From: Halobacteriovoraceae bacterium | GTDB taxonomy: Bacteria > Bdellovibrionota > Bacteriovoracia > Bacteriovoracales > Bacteriovoracaceae | Reading direction: 5' to 3' | NCBI GenBank assembly: GCA_002711995.1 | Contig: PASN01000020.1 | Span: forward strand, 1-56,780 | Length of the DNA: 56,780 nt | Part shown: one piece after another, positions 42,499 through 51,386 of the stretch | Position numbering within the stretch: the first letter of the stretch is position 1 | Layout of the letters: every line of letters begins with the position of its first letter | Translations under genes and position numbers: made by a program | Notes under the pieces: model-generated | What the model saw: only the letters and a program-made list of their open reading frames with translations | Told to the model about the DNA's origin: nothing | Databases searched by the model: none

Positions 42499-43773
42499 TT
42501 AAACCGGCGAGCTAATTTCAATATTTCCAATAACCTTTTTGTTTTTAGGGTCATCTTCTTTGTGAAATCTTGCTTTAACTCTTGGATTGAAAGTATATCC
42601 GTCCTTACCTCTTAAGATGTACTTTCTATTTGATCCTTTTGGTTCAATTAGCTTTCTTAATCTTGAGATACTTGTATAGATAAGCTTATCGTGGATCAAT
42701 GGGTTGTACTCGTCCTTCCAAATAGATTGAGCTAAATCTTCTTTATTAAAGTGAGATCCAGGATTCTTAGCTAGAAGGAACAAGATTTCAAGCAGAACGA
42801 ATCTATGCTTGAAGTCTATAGAGCCAAGATTCTTTTCGTGAATTACACGGTTGTGACGATCCAGATAAAGATCAACGCTTGAATCGTTTACATCTTCAAC
42901 CTGAGTTGCAACCAAGTCACGAAGTCTTTTGTATTGAGGATTAATAGTACTAAGCGCCAACTTAAAATACATTAAGGCCTGGTTGTACTCACCCATCTTT
43001 TTATAGGTGATTCCCTTGCCTAGCAAAATATAGCCGTAAAGGTTCCAACAGTTTTTCTGTTGAAGATAAGTAATGGCCATATCAAAGTTTTTAAGAGACT
43101 CAGAAAAGTTGCCCATGTCTTTATACAAGTTACCGTATAGAAGGTGCATACTTCCTTTTAGATAACCTTTCTTTAAAATATCCAACAGCTCGCTAAGTTG
43201 AGCAAGGTAACCAAGTGTCTCTTTATGCAGTTTTAAGTGATAAGATGCAGTGGCAGTTGAGTATAAAGATTTTGCGATCAGTTCAGGCTCATTTTCAACT
43301 TGAGCCTTCTGGTGAGCAAGTTTAAAGTTTTCTAGAGCTTTTTCAAACTCACCCTTATATGTGTAAACCATACCAACATTATAAAAGTACTCTGCTCCCA
43401 AAGTCCCTAAGTCACTTCCAAACTTCTCCACAAGTTCATAAGCAAGCTCTATAAATCTGTCAGCGTCCTTTTCTCTTTCATTTTCTGAGTAAATTCTGAT
43501 TAGAAAGCCGTAGCACTTAAACATTGCAAAGGCGTCTTTTGGATATATGGTCTTATCCAACGCTCTTAAAAAGTAGTCCTCAGCGGTATTTAGGTCTGCT
43601 TTGTCGTAGTAAACTTTCCCAAGTCTATAAAACCCTTGGCCTAGAGCTCTTTCTTGATCACCTTCTAGGTCAGCAAACTTCTCATCTACTTCTTTAAGCA
43701 AAGAGGACTTTGCCATGTATCTTTCTTGAAGTTCGTTTCTTAGGGCCGTTTCTTCTTGAGTTTGTGTTTCCAT
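42499..43773 (-). CDS. TPR-repeat protein with C-terminal OmpR/PhoB-type winged helix
   Basis: 424 aa from ATG 43773 (after AGGA). About six to seven TPR-like helical repeats (50-290), for example ALGQGFYRLGKVYYDKADLNTAEDYF and EYFYNVGMVYTYKGEFEKALENF (in part). The C-terminal domain (about 320-410) has FVLLEILFLLAKNPGSHF, SRLRKLIEPKGSNRKYI and RGKDGYTFN, the OmpR-type DNA-binding winged helix. There is no receiver or signal peptide, so it is a cytoplasmic regulator sensing a partner through its TPRs. Confidence 0.85.
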   Translation of the reverse strand: METQTQEETALRNELQERYMAKSSLLKEVDEKFADLEGDQERALGQGFYRLGKVYYDKADLNTAEDYFLRALDKTIYPKDAFAMFKCYGFLIRIYSENEREKDADRFIELAYELVEKFGSDLGTLGAEYFYNVGMVYTYKGEFEKALENFKLAHQKAQVENEPELIAKSLYSTATASYHLKLHKETLGYLAQLSELLDILKKGYLKGSMHLLYGNLYKDMGNFSESLKNFDMAITYLQQKNCWNLYGYILLGKGITYKKMGEYNQALMYFKLALSTINPQYKRLRDLVATQVEDVNDSSVDLYLDRHNRVIHEKNLGSIDFKHRFVLLEILFLLAKNPGSHFNKEDLAQSIWKDEYNPLIHDKLIYTSISRLRKLIEPKGSNRKYILRGKDGYTFNPRVKARFHKEDDPKNKKVIGNIEISSPV

Positions 43774-44134
43774 ATTCTTCCTATCATCCACAATCTAGAT
43801 TTGCTGCCGAGAAACTTACATCATCAAATCCTAGTTGTAAAATCAGCTAATCCTGTAATTCAGGTCTCTTAGGGCCCCTGCCATAAAATTTCTTACAAAT
43901 ATCAAAGCTAAGATTTCGGTGGTTTCTTAAAAATTACAGGGATTTAGGTGTAAGATTATGTAATATTCTAAATATTTCCATATAAATAAATTCAAAGGTT
44001 TTGGTCTGTAAATTTTTCTCACAAATGCAATCTGCATAAACTAAAATCAGATGCTTATCCCTACTAGTCAACTTAGATTGAGTTTGCTAAATTACCTGAA
44101 TCATTATTGGCACCTATAAAAAGTCGAGATAAAT
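43774..44134. other. Divergent intergenic region between the TPR regulator and thrS
   Basis: AT-rich, about 360 bases, no open frame. It should hold promoters for both genes, but no convincing -35/-10 pair, T-box, operator or terminator stood out. No remnant of a TGS domain is encoded upstream of thrS. Confidence 0.5.
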
Positions 44135-45892
44135 ATGGCGAAATTCGATTTAGAAGTTATTAGACACTCAACCGCTCACCTTATGGCACAGGCCATCCAA
44201 GAACTTTACCCAGATGAAAATGTAAAACTCGGTATTGGGCCAACCATTGAGAATGGTTTCTACTATGACATCGACATGGAGAAAAAAATCCATGAGGAAG
44301 ATTTGAAGACAATAGAAACCAAAATGAAAGAAATCATCAAAAGATCCGATGAAATAACCAGGTTTGAAGTATCCAGAGGAAAAGCTTTGGAAATTTTTGA
44401 AGAAGCTGGCCAGGAGTATAAGGTTGAATTAATAAAAGACCTTCCTGAAGGTGAAACCATTTCATATTACACTCAAGGCGACACTTTTATTGATCTTTGC
44501 CGTGGACCTCACGTTGAGACGACAAGACAATTGCCTATGTTCTTTAAACTTCTTCACACTGCTGGAGCATATTGGAGAGGAGATGAAACTCGCCCAATGC
44601 TTCAGAGAGTTTATGCCGCTTGTTTTGATGACAAAAAGAAATTGAAAGAACACTTAAACTTCCTGGAAGAAGCTAAGAAAAGAGATCACAGAAAGCTAGG
44701 AAAAGAGCTAGGTCTTTTTCTTTTTGACCAGAGCGCTCCCGGCTCTCCATTCTTTGAGCCTAAGGGAACGATTGTTTACAACGAACTAATCGCGTTCATT
44801 AGAAAGATTTACCAAATTTACGATTATAAAGAGGTTATTACTCCACAAGTTCTTGACGTTGAACTTTGGAAAACTTCCGGTCACTGGGACAATTACAAAG
44901 ACGATATGTTTTTCACTAATGACGATCACAGAGAAATGGCAGTTAAGCCAATGAACTGTCCATGTCATATGTTGATGTTCAAGCATAAAAAATACAGCTA
45001 CAGGGACCTTCCTCTTAGATATGCAGACTTCGGTCGACTTCATCGAAATGAAAGATCCGGGGCTCTTGCAGGTGTAACTAGAGTTAGAACATTCTGCCAA
45101 GATGACGCTCACGTTTTTCTTTCCAAAGATGACATTCAAAAAGAGGTTACTAGCCTATTGGATATGTTCAATGTTTGCTACGACCACTTCGGCTTTAAAA
45201 ACATTAAAATTGGCCTGTCCACCAGACCTGAAAAGAAGGTTGGAGACGATGCGACTTGGGATCTTGCCGAGTCAGCGCTTAAGGGTGCTCTAGATGCCTC
45301 AAAGTATGATTACTTTATCAATGAAGGCGACGGTGCATTTTATGGACCAAAAATTGATATCCAAATATCCGACGCTATTGGAAGATACCACCAGCTTGGT
45401 ACAGTCCAGCTCGACTTTCAACTGCCAGAAAGATTTGATCTTAAGTTTACTAACTCTAATGGTGAAGATGAGAGACCGGTTGTTATCCACAGAGCTCTTC
45501 TTGGATCCCTTGAGAGATTTTTTGGAGTTTACCTTGAGCATGTCGCGGGAGCATTCCCATTCTGGCTTGCTCCTGAACAGGTTGTTTTCGTTCCAGTTAA
45601 CAACGAGATTCATGGCGAGTACTGCCAAGAACTTGCAGCTCAGCTTAGACAGCAAGGCCTAAGAGCAAGAGTTGATGACTCCAATGAAACAATGGGCAAG
45701 AAAACAAGAACTCTTCAAAAGGCCAAGGTTCCCTTCATGGCGGTAATTGGAGACAAAGAGATTGAGGCGAAGTCTTTAGCTTTAAGATCATATGGATCGA
45801 AAGAAACAAACGTTTACTCACTTGAGGAAGCTATGGACAAGTTTAGAGAGCTCAACAATCAACGCTTTCCTAAGCAGCTAAGAGAGCTCTAA
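44135..45892 (+). CDS. thrS: Threonyl-tRNA synthetase lacking the N-terminal TGS domain
   Basis: 585 aa versus about 640 in E. coli. It begins at the editing domain (IRHSTAHLMAQAIQELYPD; the HxxxH zinc/editing motif HSTAH), then the class II core (LPLRYADFGRLHRNERSGALAGVTRVR, FCQDDAHVF; zinc Cys in NCPCHM) and the C-terminal anticodon domain (VVFVPVNNEIHGEYCQELA). The roughly 60-residue TGS domain is absent and is not encoded upstream. ddl starts at its stop codon (TAATG). Confidence 0.96.
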   Translation: MAKFDLEVIRHSTAHLMAQAIQELYPDENVKLGIGPTIENGFYYDIDMEKKIHEEDLKTIETKMKEIIKRSDEITRFEVSRGKALEIFEEAGQEYKVELIKDLPEGETISYYTQGDTFIDLCRGPHVETTRQLPMFFKLLHTAGAYWRGDETRPMLQRVYAACFDDKKKLKEHLNFLEEAKKRDHRKLGKELGLFLFDQSAPGSPFFEPKGTIVYNELIAFIRKIYQIYDYKEVITPQVLDVELWKTSGHWDNYKDDMFFTNDDHREMAVKPMNCPCHMLMFKHKKYSYRDLPLRYADFGRLHRNERSGALAGVTRVRTFCQDDAHVFLSKDDIQKEVTSLLDMFNVCYDHFGFKNIKIGLSTRPEKKVGDDATWDLAESALKGALDASKYDYFINEGDGAFYGPKIDIQISDAIGRYHQLGTVQLDFQLPERFDLKFTNSNGEDERPVVIHRALLGSLERFFGVYLEHVAGAFPFWLAPEQVVFVPVNNEIHGEYCQELAAQLRQQGLRARVDDSNETMGKKTRTLQKAKVPFMAVIGDKEIEAKSLALRSYGSKETNVYSLEEAMDKFRELNNQRFPKQLREL

Positions 45893-46872
45893 TGAAAAAC
45901 CTTTTAATGCTTAAAGGTGGTGGTGGTCAGGAGCATGATGTCTCTCTTATCACCGCCAATTACCTTGCGAGCGTTATAGACAAGAAAAAGTTTCGAGTCT
46001 TAGAAGTTGAAGTTGATAAAGACTTTAACTGGATACATGAGGGCGAGAAAGTTGAACTCAACTTTCAAAAAGAATTAACTTACATAGGCACAGACAGAAA
46101 AGAATCAATTGACCTTTGCGTGCCCTGCTTTCATGGATATCCAGGAGAGACCGGCCATATTCAAGCATTTTTTGAAATGATCAACCTTCCCTACCTTGGG
46201 TGTGGTTATGAAGCTAGTGCAATATGCTTTAACAAGGTTCTCACTAAGCTATGGCTTGAGAAGGCCAACATTCCAGTTACACCTTTTATTATTGCCAAAG
46301 ACAGCTCCCATGAAACTCTTAAAGAACTAGAGAGTTTTTTCAAGGAGGAAGGTCCAATCTTTATAAAGGCCTCCAATCAAGGCTCATCGGTTGGCTGCTA
46401 CCCTGTGGATACTAAGGAAGAAATTCCAAACTTTTTAAATAAGGCATTCAACTTTTCCAACTTTGTAATAGTTGAAAAGAAAGTACTTCCTAGAGAGCTT
46501 GAAATATCAGTATTTGAGTATAAAGGTGATGTTATAGCGACTTCACCAAGTGAAATCGTTTGCCCTGACAAGTTTTACAGTTATGAAGAAAAATACTCAC
46601 AGCAATCGAAGACCCAAACCAACTTAAATCCAGACTTGGACCCCAAAATCACAAAAGAAATCCAAGAGTACGCCAAGCAGGCGTTTGAAAACCTCAAACT
46701 TTCTCAGTTTTGTAGAATGGACTTTTTTGTCGTTGGAGAGCAGGTCTATCTTAACGAAATCAATACTTTCCCGGGGATGACGCCAATCTCTCTTTTTCCT
46801 AAAATGATTGAGAACTATGGACTCTCTTATCCTAAACTTCTAAATGACCAGCTACTTTCTCTTTTAAACTAA
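45892..46872 (+). CDS. ddl: D-alanine--D-alanine ligase
   Basis: 326 aa ATP-grasp enzyme making D-Ala-D-Ala for murein. It has GGGGQEHDVSLITA at the N-terminus (the usual form has S/T where this reads G), CFHGYPGETGHIQAFFEM, IFIKASNQGSSVGC, ERELEISVF-type segment PRELEISVFE, and the metal-binding end CRMDFFV...LNEINTFPGMTP. Co-transcribed with thrS through a one-base overlap. D-Ala-D-Lac type activity cannot be excluded. Confidence 0.88.
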   Translation: MKNLLMLKGGGGQEHDVSLITANYLASVIDKKKFRVLEVEVDKDFNWIHEGEKVELNFQKELTYIGTDRKESIDLCVPCFHGYPGETGHIQAFFEMINLPYLGCGYEASAICFNKVLTKLWLEKANIPVTPFIIAKDSSHETLKELESFFKEEGPIFIKASNQGSSVGCYPVDTKEEIPNFLNKAFNFSNFVIVEKKVLPRELEISVFEYKGDVIATSPSEIVCPDKFYSYEEKYSQQSKTQTNLNPDLDPKITKEIQEYAKQAFENLKLSQFCRMDFFVVGEQVYLNEINTFPGMTPISLFPKMIENYGLSYPKLLNDQLLSLLN

Positions 46873-46893
46873 AGTTGTGGTACAATTTCATTC

Positions 46894-47895
46894 ATGAGAG
46901 AGAACTACCTAGAAAGACACCGTCTTCCTTTAAAGCTCAAACCAATTTTTGTAGGACAGCTTTCCATCGTTGATGGATTGGGTCACAGCGCTTACGCTTT
47001 TAAGGATGGTGTTTTTGAAGAAGTCTTAAAGGCACATGAGGGTATTACTCCAGACTTCATCAAGCAATATGCGGGAGAGGAAAGCTCTGAGATATACATT
47101 CATGAGGAAGATTATAAGTATCTACACGGAAATTTAAGTCAAAAGCTTGTTAAGCTTACCCGCTCTCTCTCCATCGGAGATCCACTAAAAAATGCCACAC
47201 GCCACACTCACCTACTGAGCCTTCAGATGGCCAATTTATATGAAGATCCGTTTAATGATGAACTGCTGAACAGTCAGTTTCAAAGCGGGCAAAATTTAAG
47301 CAACCTTTTAATTAAAAATAAGCATACTCACAAACACCTTTATAGAAGTATTTCAAAGCAAGGGCACCACTACACAGTCACGCAACCTTTGCTATCTTCA
47401 CTACTACTTTTATCATTTCTTCAGAGCACGGGACTCTTCTCTGAAAAAGAAACTCAAACTCTTTTCATGACTTCATATTTCAAAGATATTGGAATGAGCT
47501 TTATTCCCAGAGAAAAATTTGAACTTGCCCACCTGAGTGATTTCGACAAAAAAATCTTTTCCGAGCACGCTGACAACTCGATGAAGATATTAAACGGAAG
47601 AGTGCCTTTAGGCGCTAATCAATTGGAACTCATTAAGAACCACCATTACCTAAATTATAAAATTCAAGCTCTGGCCAACAACGAAAAGTATCAGCCTCAA
47701 GGATTAATTACTGGTGTAGAGTCCGCACTGCTTAGCGCCCTGGATATTCTTGTAGCAATGACTTCTGAAAGGCCTTATAGAGAGGGAGCTAGTGTATTTA
47801 AATCACTAGAGTTGTTGAAAAGAGTTTTGGCCGATGAACACCCTCAGGAATTTAAAAGTCTTGTTCATTTTTTAAAGCATTTTTTTGGCAAGTAA
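46894..47895 (+). CDS. Degenerate HD-GYP-like protein
   Basis: 333 aa, cytoplasmic. The C-terminal half follows the HD-GYP layout: FMTSYFKDIGMSFIPREKF (HDIG is KDIG), a mid-domain His in EHADNSMKIL, IKNHHYLNY, and the hallmark ALLSALDILVAMTSERPYREG. The GYP loop and the first metal His are missing, so c-di-GMP hydrolysis is unlikely. The N-terminal 150 residues are unassigned. A possible extended -10 (TGGTACAAT) lies just before the gene, 21 bases after ddl. Confidence 0.8.
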   Translation: MRENYLERHRLPLKLKPIFVGQLSIVDGLGHSAYAFKDGVFEEVLKAHEGITPDFIKQYAGEESSEIYIHEEDYKYLHGNLSQKLVKLTRSLSIGDPLKNATRHTHLLSLQMANLYEDPFNDELLNSQFQSGQNLSNLLIKNKHTHKHLYRSISKQGHHYTVTQPLLSSLLLLSFLQSTGLFSEKETQTLFMTSYFKDIGMSFIPREKFELAHLSDFDKKIFSEHADNSMKILNGRVPLGANQLELIKNHHYLNYKIQALANNEKYQPQGLITGVESALLSALDILVAMTSERPYREGASVFKSLELLKRVLADEHPQEFKSLVHFLKHFFGK

Positions 47896-48004
47896 TTTTT
47901 TCCTTTTCAAGATACAAAAATTATTGAAAAATTATAAACACAAAGCGAAGGAACGCTTTCTAATGAATTTCATTAACCAGCTACTTATTCTAAGGAGGGA
48001 ATAA

Positions 48005-48232
48005 ATGGCAGCAGCTATAAAAGAATCTAGTCCTTTAACTGGCATCATTGCTGAAGAGTCTGTAGTAATCGACTTTGGAGAACACGAAGGTAAAAGTGTG
48101 CTTGAGGTCTCTGACACTCATCCAACTTACTACCACTACCTTGTTGAACAAAGAGAAAAAGGAAACTTTGCAATTAAAAGATCCAAAGACAAGATCTTTC
48201 GCTTGTATTGCCACAGTTCTCGCTATCACTAA
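48005..48232 (+). CDS. Small protein resembling the exonuclease X C-terminal / DUF3820 domain
   Basis: 75 aa. Core VVIDFGEHEGKSVLEVSDTHPTYYHYL matches the short domain (FGKYKGKSL...P.YL.WL pattern) found at the C-terminus of exonuclease X-like proteins and in DUF3820. No nuclease domain is attached. AGGAGGG lies 5 bases before the ATG. The crcB start follows 3 bases after its stop. Confidence 0.7.
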   Translation: MAAAIKESSPLTGIIAEESVVIDFGEHEGKSVLEVSDTHPTYYHYLVEQREKGNFAIKRSKDKIFRLYCHSSRYH

Positions 48233-48235
48233 GAA

Positions 48236-48607
48236 GTGAAAAGTTATATTTTCATATCAATCGCTGGTGTCTTGGGAATTCTCTCAAGACACTTTTTAGA
48301 ATTAAAGTTTGGCAAACAAGGCAATTGGATACCAATAGGGACCTTCGGAGCAAACATGCTAGGCTGCTTCATGGCAGGATTGATATTTCAAGCGCTTCAA
48401 TCAAAATTCATTGATCAAAATATAAGCACAATATTGCTAGTGGGCTTCTGCGGAGGACTTACCACTTTTTCAGGGTATGCTCTTGGGGCCTTGAATGACT
48501 TCTCCAATGGCCTTGAGTTAAAAGCTATTGTCTACTTGTCACTATCCCCTATCCTGGGAGTTGTTTTCGCCCTAAGCGGTGTAAAGTTTCTTAAAGTATT
48601 ATCTTAA
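48236..48607 (+). CDS. crcB: Fluoride exporter CrcB/Fluc
   Basis: 123 aa, four hydrophobic helices. Family motifs: GTFGANMLGCFMAG and GFCGGLTTFSGYALG (TTFS phenylalanine-box region). Inner-membrane fluoride channel. Starts at GTG 48236 right after the 75-aa gene. No fluoride riboswitch is visible in the upstream leader (47896-48004). Confidence 0.92.
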   Translation: MKSYIFISIAGVLGILSRHFLELKFGKQGNWIPIGTFGANMLGCFMAGLIFQALQSKFIDQNISTILLVGFCGGLTTFSGYALGALNDFSNGLELKAIVYLSLSPILGVVFALSGVKFLKVLS

Positions 48608-48685
48608 TTTTCATACAACAGCGCGCAATGACAGAGTGTCTTCTATTAATGGTAAAATGACTTTTACCTTTAAGGAGATAATAAC

Positions 48686-49606
48686 ATGAAGTTGTTGCTG
48701 CCAATTCTAATTGCTTCCCCATTCCTATGGGCCCAAGAATACAAAGTTCGTCCTCTGGCCAAGGGGGAAACCATCTCCGACATATTATACAACGATAACT
48801 ACCAACCTCTTTATGGTGAAAACGAGTGGGTAGATAAGGTTCTAAAACTCAACCGCCTTTCAGAGTCACAGGCGAAGAAGCTAGATCCAAACACATTGTT
48901 AATTGTTCCAACTAGAAAAAACGACATCGTACGCCTAAAGCAGGCAGCAAGACTTAAAAGAGGCATTCTTTCCAATAGAATCCCTGAGCACCAAATTTTT
49001 AAGGTAGGCTTCGCACTTCACAGTGCTGAGAGCAACACTCAGAATGAAACAGTAACCTCAAATGAAAACTTCGGGCTTACCCTCTCCTTTGAAAACAAGG
49101 ACGCTTACTCTTGGAATGGTTACAAATTTAACCCAAAACTTGATCTTGCAGTCTTGGGACATGGAGCAAATCAAGCAAATTCTCAAACCATTGCCACCTA
49201 CGAAACCACTTACCGGCTTAGCTCAAATCTACAGTTTAGGACAAATGAGTCTTTCTCCTTTGGCCCTGAGATCACGTTCGAGCTTGCATCTAGATCATCT
49301 CAATTCGAAGAGGACCTAATAGTGAGAAGAGATGGCACCGTTTTTCTAGGCGGTTTTGCAAACTATAGATTTACTCCTTTTAAAGACTTTGAACTAAACA
49401 CCAAAGGCACCATACAAAGAACAATAGTCGAGAACAATGCTGACGGCCTTGAATCTTTAAACGCACTCAGAACAGATCTAAAAATTAGCACTCTCATCAC
49501 GACTCATACTGAAGCACATATATTCACTCAAATCGAGACGTACGAGAACGCAAATTTAGACAGTAGACTAAGCACTGGCGCAGGGTTTAGCTATTTAATA
49601 AAGTGA
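48686..49606 (+). CDS. Exported protein with LysM-like segment and beta-barrel-like C-terminus
   Basis: 306 aa. Signal peptide ending LWAQ. Residues 19-75 (YKVRPLAKGETISDILYN...WVDKVLKLNRL...LDPNTLLIVPT) resemble a stretched LysM module, suggesting murein binding. From about 100 on, alternating beta strands (FGLTLSFENKDAYSWNGYKF) suggest an outer-membrane barrel, ending in a Gly/Phe/Tyr-rich strand. AAGGAG lies ahead of the ATG. The lipoprotein gene follows after 8 bases. Confidence 0.65.
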   Translation: MKLLLPILIASPFLWAQEYKVRPLAKGETISDILYNDNYQPLYGENEWVDKVLKLNRLSESQAKKLDPNTLLIVPTRKNDIVRLKQAARLKRGILSNRIPEHQIFKVGFALHSAESNTQNETVTSNENFGLTLSFENKDAYSWNGYKFNPKLDLAVLGHGANQANSQTIATYETTYRLSSNLQFRTNESFSFGPEITFELASRSSQFEEDLIVRRDGTVFLGGFANYRFTPFKDFELNTKGTIQRTIVENNADGLESLNALRTDLKISTLITTHTEAHIFTQIETYENANLDSRLSTGAGFSYLIK

Positions 49607-49614
49607 GATAAAAA

Positions 49615-50712
49615 ATGAGCAAATTTCACAATGTATTAGCAGTCCTTACTTTATTGTCAACAGTAGGCTGTAAGGATCAAGTGGTTAAGGATAATGGAAG
49701 CAGAGAGGTTCGAACCCCCAACGTGTGTCCCACTACTCCCTACCCTACACCTCCGGCCTCAAAGTTTAGTGGCATTGATGAAATCCTTAACTCCGAGCAA
49801 ACAAGAGTTGAGATCTCTTGGACCAGAAGTGAATTAGCAAAAGCATATTTGGTCTTTCTTTCCCCCGCCGGCCAAAGGTTGAAACTTTTTAAAACTGTTT
49901 CTGCGGATAATAACTCAATTTGGCTTGAGGGACTGCTTCCGAACACCAAGTACAATATCATGGTCAAAATGTTGGATGATAGAGGTTTATACGATCTGAA
50001 CGACAAACAGCTTAGCATTACAACTAAAGCTTCGCCGTCATACATCAACGAAAAGTCTCTTTTATTTAATGGAATGTCCAGGGTTGCTCTTAAAGGTGCA
50101 AGTGAAATTTTAAAAGAGAGCTCATTCACCCTTTCTCTGTGGTTTAAGACCTCAACTAGAGCACAAAGAGATTCGAGATTAATAACCCTTCACAAGAGTT
50201 CTTATGCAGGTTCGGCACTCGCGATCGGTGTAAAAAATAATAGTATATTCCTCCTCGCAAAACGAAGTAATGGAGAATCAATCAAGCTAAAGCACGAGCT
50301 TAGCTACGATGATAGTACCTGGCACCACATGTCCACGACTTACAATGGAAAGTATCTGGCGTTCTACATAGATGGAAGACGAGTAGCTTTAGAAGATATT
50401 GAATTAACTAAATTTGGCTCCCACCCTATTTCGATTGGAAGTTACACAGGTAACAAGAAGGGCTTCAGAGGTCTTATTGATGAAGTTTCAATTTGGTCCA
50501 CAGCAATGAGCTCTATAAACGTTGGCCGTCTTTATAATGATAGAGTTGCAAATGACCTTAGATCCCATCCAAGGCAAGGCTCATTAAGCGTATGGCATCG
50601 ATTTGGAGATGATATTAGGGACACTGAAAACGGCCTTTTTGACCAAATTGGAACATCGAATGGAGCCCCTCTCAATATAAGATCAAAGCACTTTGTAACA
50701 GAAGCTCCATAA
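49615..50712 (+). CDS. Lipoprotein with fibronectin-III-like and LamG domains
   Basis: 365 aa. Lipobox at STVGC (Cys19). Residues 60-140 form a fibronectin-III-like domain (RVEISWTRSELAKAYLVFLSP, LPNTKYNIMVKMLDDRG). Residues 145-305 match the LamG/concanavalin jelly roll (LLFNGMSRVAL, FTLSLWFKTS, WHHMSTTYNGKYLAFYIDGR, GLIDEVSIWSTAMS). Likely surface-exposed glycan or protein binding. Probably co-transcribed with the LysM-like gene. Confidence 0.8.
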   Translation: MSKFHNVLAVLTLLSTVGCKDQVVKDNGSREVRTPNVCPTTPYPTPPASKFSGIDEILNSEQTRVEISWTRSELAKAYLVFLSPAGQRLKLFKTVSADNNSIWLEGLLPNTKYNIMVKMLDDRGLYDLNDKQLSITTKASPSYINEKSLLFNGMSRVALKGASEILKESSFTLSLWFKTSTRAQRDSRLITLHKSSYAGSALAIGVKNNSIFLLAKRSNGESIKLKHELSYDDSTWHHMSTTYNGKYLAFYIDGRRVALEDIELTKFGSHPISIGSYTGNKKGFRGLIDEVSIWSTAMSSINVGRLYNDRVANDLRSHPRQGSLSVWHRFGDDIRDTENGLFDQIGTSNGAPLNIRSKHFVTEAP

Positions 50713-50732
50713 TTTCTGACACTTAGCGACTA

Positions 50733-50761
50733 TTGACTGTCCGAACGATCGTGCTATTATA
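50733..50761 (+). promoter_or_regulatory. Promoter with internal palindrome before the TetR gene
   Basis: TTGACT (50733-50738), 16 bases, TATTAT (50755-50760). The spacer contains ACGATCGT (50745-50752), an 8-base perfect palindrome well placed for an autoregulatory TetR operator. The ATG is only 7 bases past the -10, so the mRNA would be nearly leaderless. Confidence 0.6.
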
Positions 50762-50767
50762 TATGGC

Positions 50768-51364
50768 ATGAGTAAAGGTTTTAATACAAAAGAAAACATT
50801 CTCAAATGCGCGTTCGAGCTTACCAGCAAGTTTGGGTTGGAATCACTTTCCATTGGGGAGCTTGCTAAAACTGTAGGCATGAGCAAGTCGGGACTGTTCA
50901 GTCATTTCAAATCAAAAGAAAAACTACAAATTATGGTTATGGATTACGCCTCGGCCAACTTTGTGGGACAGGTTGTAAAACCAGCGATTGAAAAGGAAAG
51001 AGGAATCCCTAGAATTAGGGCCTTGATGGACAATTGGAAAAAATGGTCTAGCTCTTACCTGCCGGGCGGATGTCCTTTTCTATCAGCAATTGTAGAATTT
51101 GATGACAGGCCTGGAAAAGTTAGAGATCACATTTTAAAACTCCAGAGCACAATGATTGGAACTTTTGAGAGAGCGGTGGCCATTGCTCAAGAAGAGAACC
51201 AACTGAACCCAGAGTTAAACACTGAACAAATCGCATATGAGATCTACTCAAATATGATTGGTTTTCACATTTATAATAGATTACTTAAAAACAAAGCTTC
51301 CAATGAGATGTTTGAACATAACTTTCAGGCAATCATTGAACGCTCAAGCACACAGCTTGCATGA
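50768..51364 (+). CDS. TetR/AcrR family transcriptional regulator
   Basis: 198 aa. N-terminal helix-turn-helix LESLSIGELAKTVGMSKSGLFSHFKSKEKL (given in pieces: IGELAKTVGMSKSGLFSHF) and an all-helical ligand-binding domain with CPFLSAIVEFDDRPG, similar to the YbiH/TetR_C-6 type. Likely represses its own promoter. A 69-aa gene follows after 22 bases. Confidence 0.9.
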   Translation: MSKGFNTKENILKCAFELTSKFGLESLSIGELAKTVGMSKSGLFSHFKSKEKLQIMVMDYASANFVGQVVKPAIEKERGIPRIRALMDNWKKWSSSYLPGGCPFLSAIVEFDDRPGKVRDHILKLQSTMIGTFERAVAIAQEENQLNPELNTEQIAYEIYSNMIGFHIYNRLLKNKASNEMFEHNFQAIIERSSTQLA

Positions 51365-51386
51365 TTCTTGTAACAAGGAGGAAATC

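Noticed and set aside
47896..48004. Possible fluoride riboswitch upstream of the crcB operon
   Set aside because: Only a short AAGCG/CGCTT hairpin is present; the conserved fluoride-aptamer segments are not seen.
49705..49725. tRNA T-arm-like GAGGTTCGAACCCCC
   Set aside because: Lies inside the lipoprotein gene, and no cloverleaf can be built around it.
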